Positions 61,431-64,000 of a DNA stretch of 64,000 nucleotides are shown piece after piece. Position 1 is the stretch's first letter; each line of letters opens with the position of its first letter. The stretch comes from Streptacidiphilus jiangxiensis. Its GTDB lineage: Bacteria; Actinomycetota; Actinomycetes; Streptomycetales; Streptomycetaceae. The notes under the pieces were generated by a model. That model was not told the origin of the DNA and did not search any database. It saw only the letters and a program-made list of their open reading frames with translations. The stretch is from NCBI RefSeq assembly GCF_900109465.1, contig NZ_FOAZ01000017.1, positions 169,681-233,680 on the forward strand, in the 5' to 3' direction. Position numbers and translations under genes: made by a program.

Positions 61431-62321
61431 TCAGGTATCCCGGTCTGAGCGGCCCCTCGCGTCCAGGGCGTGCACGACGGCCGCCATGTCCGCTCCGCCG
61501 TGGCCCAGTTCCGCCGTCTCGGCGTACAGCGCCTCGCAGACGTCCAGGAGCGGGGAGGCGATGCCCGCCGCCCTCGCCGCGTCCACGATCAGGCGGTTGT
61601 TCTTCAGCACGTCCAGGATCCCGGCCTGCACGGAGAACTCACCCTTCGTCAGCTTCTCCGCCTTGACGCGGGAGACATCACTCGCCATCGGGCCGGCGCC
61701 CAGGACGTCCCGCAGCAGCCCCACGTCGAGGCCGTGTCCGGCCGCGAAGTGGAAGGACTCGGCGAGGCCGGTGACCGTGGCGATGAGGAAGACGTTCACC
61801 GCGAGTTTCATCAGCAGCGCGCCCGGCACCGCACCACAGTCGAAGGTCTCCCGGCACAGCGGCGCCAGCAGCGGCCGCACCGGCGCCACCGCGTCCGCCT
61901 CGCCGGCCAGCATCGCGACCAACCGCCCCTGCTCGGCGGGCACGCGCGAGCCCGAGACCGGCGCCTCGACGTAGTGGCCGCCCACCGCGCGGATCTCGCG
62001 CTCCAGCTCGCGCGACCACTCCGGCTCGGCTGTCCCCATGTGCACGATCGTCCGCCCGGCCACCCGCGCGGCGAACTCCTCCGTCCCACGACCGAGCATC
62101 AGATCGGCGACCGCCGCGTCGTACGGCATCAGCACCACGACCCGCGCCGCGCGGAACACCTCGCCGGGGTCGGCCGCGATCCGCGCGCCCGCCGCGCGCA
62201 TCGGCTCCGCGCGCTCCGGGGAGCGGTTCCAGACCACGAGCGGGGTGCCCGCGCGGGCGAGGTTGAGGGCCATCGGCCCGCCCATCACCCCGAGCCCGAG
62301 AAAGCCGACCGGATCAGCCAT
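61431..62321 (-). CDS. NAD(P)-dependent 6-phosphogluconate/HIBADH-like dehydrogenase
   Basis: 296 residues from the ATG at 62321. Rossmann motif [32 protein letters not shown]; substrate motif [22 protein letters not shown]; catalytic Lys region [25 protein letters not shown]-terminal [35 protein letters not shown]. It is a beta-hydroxyacid dehydrogenase of unknown substrate. It is divergent from the GNAT/TetR pair, whose twin operators lie directly in front of it, so it is probably the TetR target. Confidence 0.88.
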   Translation of the reverse strand: MADPVGFLGLGVMGGPMALNLARAGTPLVVWNRSPERAEPMRAAGARIAADPGEVFRAARVVVLMPYDAAVADLMLGRGTEEFAARVAGRTIVHMGTAEPEWSRELEREIRAVGGHYVEAPVSGSRVPAEQGRLVAMLAGEADAVAPVRPLLAPLCRETFDCGAVPGALLMKLAVNVFLIATVTGLAESFHFAAGHGLDVGLLRDVLGAGPMASDVSRVKAEKLTKGEFSVQAGILDVLKNNRLIVDAARAAGIASPLLDVCEALYAETAELGHGGADMAAVVHALDARGRSDRDT

Positions 62322-62355
62322 CGCGACACCGCCGTCCTGTGCACCCCTTGCGACT

Positions 62356-62395
62356 ATGACAGTTGTCATAATAATGGACTCATGACGACTGTCAT
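62356..62395. promoter_or_regulatory. Twin operators ATGACAGTTGTCAT and ATGACGACTGTCAT
   Basis: Two 14-base palindromes (62356-62369 and 62382-62395) lie 26 bases apart centre to centre, between the divergent dehydrogenase and GNAT/TetR genes. The second includes the GNAT start codon, a classic autoregulatory position. The TetR protein encoded at 62921 is the likely binder. Confidence 0.78.
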
Positions 62396-62924
62396 AGACC
62401 TCCCGGTGTCCACCCTCCCCTTCCGGATCGACCCGATCCGGCCGAGCGACCGCGCGGACGTGCAGCGCCTCTTCGCCGCCTGCTCGGACGCCACCGTCCA
62501 GAACCGGTTCCGGGCACGGCTGCCCGCCTTTCCCGCGCGGCATCTCGACGAACTGCTCGCCGGGCCGCCCGAGCGGCACGACGCCCTCGCGGTGCGCGGC
62601 AGGGCCGACGGGAAGCTGATCGCGCTCGGCAGCCTGGCCGCGCCGTACCACGGCAGCGACGGGCGGACCGCCGAGCTCGGGCTGCTCGTCGTCGACGGAT
62701 GGCAGCGGCGCGGCGTCGGCCGGGCGCTGATCGCCGCGCTGGTGGCACGTGCGGCACGACGCGGAACGAGTCGGCTCGTGGCGGAGGTGCCGCACGGACG
62801 CGGCGCCCTGCTGCAAGCCATGGGGCGCGGCCTGCCCCTCCTCTCCCGCACCTGTGACCGCGACGGACTGACGGGCACCTTCGCGATCCCCGCACCCGCG
62901 TCCCTCTATAGGCTTGAACCATGA
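62382..62924 (+). CDS. GNAT-family N-acetyltransferase
   Basis: 180 residues from the ATG at 62382, which lies inside a palindromic operator; no ribosome-binding site precedes it, so the mRNA may be leaderless. GNAT fold: [77 protein letters not shown] with the acetyl-CoA loop QRRGVGRA. Its stop overlaps the TetR start (ATGA). The substrate is unknown. Confidence 0.85.
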   Translation: MTTVIDLPVSTLPFRIDPIRPSDRADVQRLFAACSDATVQNRFRARLPAFPARHLDELLAGPPERHDALAVRGRADGKLIALGSLAAPYHGSDGRTAELGLLVVDGWQRRGVGRALIAALVARAARRGTSRLVAEVPHGRGALLQAMGRGLPLLSRTCDRDGLTGTFAIPAPASLYRLEP

Positions 62925-63523
62925 CCGAGCAGGCGACGCGCACGTACTCGCCGCGTGAGCGCATGGTGTTCAGCGCGGCACAGCTGATCCGCCGCGACGG
63001 CGTCGGCGCCACCGGCATGCGCGACGTCGCCGCCCACGCCGAGGCGCCGCGCGGCTCGCTGCAGCACTACTTCCCCGGCGGCAAGGACCAGTTGGTCGGC
63101 GAGGCGGTCGCCTGGGCGGGCCGCTACGCGGCACGCCGGGTCTCCCGCTACCTCGCCGCGCTCCCCGCCGACGAGCGCCGCCCGAGCCGGCTCTTCGCCG
63201 CCCTCGTCGCCCAGTGGACCGACGAGTGCCTGGCCACCGACTTCACCCTCGGCTGCCCCGTCGCGGCGGTCACCGTGGACTGCGCGGACGCCTCGGACAC
63301 GACCCGCACCGCCACCGCCCAGGCCTTCGCCTGCTGGCGCGAGCCCCTCGCCGCCGGCCTCGCCGAGCTCGGCGTCCCCCGGCCGCGCTCCGCGGCACTG
63401 GCGACGCTGATGGTGAGCTCCCTGGAGGGCGCCCTGCTGATCGCCCGCGCCGAGCGGGACATCCACGCCCTGACCACCGTCTCCGACGAGCTCGGACCCC
63501 TCCTCGACGCCGCAGTGACGTAA
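62921..63523 (+). CDS. TetR-family regulator (LmrA/YxaF-like)
   Basis: 200 residues from an ATG overlapping the GNAT stop by four bases. [59 protein letters not shown]; the [10 protein letters not shown] form is typical of the LmrA/YxaF branch. The C-terminal ligand domain has [18 protein letters not shown]. It likely binds the twin operators upstream and controls its own operon and the divergent dehydrogenase. Confidence 0.9.
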   Translation: MTEQATRTYSPRERMVFSAAQLIRRDGVGATGMRDVAAHAEAPRGSLQHYFPGGKDQLVGEAVAWAGRYAARRVSRYLAALPADERRPSRLFAALVAQWTDECLATDFTLGCPVAAVTVDCADASDTTRTATAQAFACWREPLAAGLAELGVPRPRSAALATLMVSSLEGALLIARAERDIHALTTVSDELGPLLDAAVT

Positions 63524-63528
63524 GCCAT

Positions 63529-63563
63529 GGCACTCAGTGCCTTGGCATATGGCACTGAGTACC
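63529..63563. promoter_or_regulatory. Twin operators GGCACTCAGTGCC / GGCACTGAGTACC before etfB
   Basis: GGCACTCAGTGCC (63529-63541) is a perfect dyad; GGCACTGAGTACC (63551-63563) is a near copy 22 bases downstream, about two helical turns. GGCACTNAGTGCC-type dyads are common TetR-family sites in streptomycetes. They lie about 80-110 bases before the etfB start. Confidence 0.7.
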
Positions 63564-63639
63564 CTTATGGTGCGAGTAACCGGTTGCTCCGTCGGAACGG
63601 GGAAGCCAGTTCACTGAGCCATGAGGTAGGAGACAGGTC

Positions 63640-64000
63640 GTGAGCTTGAGGATCGTTGTCTGTGTGAAGTACGTGCCGGACGCGACCGGTGACCGTCGGT
63701 TCGCGGAGGATTTCACGACCGACCGTGACGGGGTCGACGGCCTGTTGTCCGAGCTGGACGAGTACGGCGTGGAGCAGGCGCTGCGGATCGCGGAGGCGGC
63801 CGGTGACGGCGCCGAGGTGACGGTGGTGACGGTGGGTCCGGACGACGCGAAGGACGCGCTGCGCAAGGCGTTGTCGATGGGTGCGGACAAGGCCGTGCAC
63901 GTGAACGACGACGATCTGCACGGTTCGGACGCGTTGGCGACGTCGCTGGTGCTGGCGAAGGCCGTGGAGCAGGCCGGGTTCGACCTGGTGGTGTGCGGGA
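63640..64000 (+). CDS. etfB: Electron transfer flavoprotein beta subunit (5' part)
   Basis: 120 N-terminal residues are in the window, from a GTG with TAGGAG eight bases upstream. The start LRIVVCVKYVPDATGDRRFAEDFTTDRDGVDGLLSELDEYGVEQALRIAEAAGDGAEVTVVTVGPDDAKDALRKALSMGADKAVHVNDD is diagnostic for EtfB/FixA. With EtfA it carries electrons from acyl-CoA dehydrogenases to the respiratory chain. Twin palindromes upstream suggest TetR-type control linked to fatty-acid or amino-acid oxidation. Confidence 0.95.
   Translation, partial: MSLRIVVCVKYVPDATGDRRFAEDFTTDRDGVDGLLSELDEYGVEQALRIAEAAGDGAEVTVVTVGPDDAKDALRKALSMGADKAVHVNDDDLHGSDALATSLVLAKAVEQAGFDLVVCG

Overview
The window reads as a high-GC actinomycete chromosome, most likely Streptomycetaceae (Streptomyces, Kitasatospora or Streptacidiphilus). 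The signs are very GC-rich third positions, many GTG and some TTG starts, CUT1 sugar ABC transporters that lack their own ATPase, secreted ricin-lectin hydrolases, a monomeric isocitrate dehydrogenase and typical streptomycete regulator families. I see no phage, integrase, transposase, CRISPR array, tRNA, rRNA or antibiotic biosynthetic cluster.

Layout. 1-12.0 kb is a glycan-use island: a partial secreted ricin-domain protein, a ROK repressor, a CUT1 transporter (lipoprotein plus two permeases) with a cytoplasmic putative glycoside hydrolase, an S41 peptidase/ArsR pair, a ROK sugar kinase and a secreted GH27 alpha-galactosidase with a ricin domain. 12.2-20.4 kb is regulation and envelope: a two-C-terminal-domain ribosome hibernation factor behind a DosR-like box, an OmpR-type two-component system divergent from an MMPL exporter/DUF2993 pair, and a NarL-type two-component system. 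20.5-25.7 kb holds an acyltransferase, a DUF1023 hydrolase, a PfkB kinase, a secreted SLT muralytic protein behind a structured leader, and a flavin monooxygenase. 25.8-30.6 kb is a lipid/glycerol cassette (lipid kinase, AGPS-like flavoprotein, TetR, GlpD) with the gene content of mycobacterial Rv2249c-Rv2252. 30.6-44.4 kb is mixed: SUKH protein, hotdog-like protein, DUF5997, a LysR effector domain without HTH, a YeiE/YeiH-like pair, a HelD-like RNA polymerase recycling factor, a DUF2306/PadR pair and a frameshifted HEAT gene. 44.4-52.8 kb is a second glycan-use locus: F5/8 beta-helix protein, ROK repressor, CUT1 transporter and GH1 beta-glucosidase. 52.8-64 kb holds a toxin-antitoxin pair abutting a broken ArsR gene, an MFS exporter, MarR/DsbA-like genes, isocitrate dehydrogenase, DUF1772, a dehydrogenase, GNAT/TetR and the start of etfB.

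How it works together. Both sugar loci pair a ROK repressor with a transporter and glycosidases. The first repressor probably acts on a shared operator (TTAGTTC-like, N11, GAACTAAT) found both before the transporter and before the ricin-domain gene. Neither transporter has a linked ATPase, so a shared MsiK-type ATPase elsewhere is likely.

The most unusual feature is a family of six long inverted-repeat elements (about 100-150 bp) in intergenic spaces. Two of them supply the last codons of neighbouring genes (ROK kinase, OmpR-system histidine kinase). I did not find a large undescribed multi-gene system; the best leads are these repeats and several well-formed operators with unknown or unproven partners.
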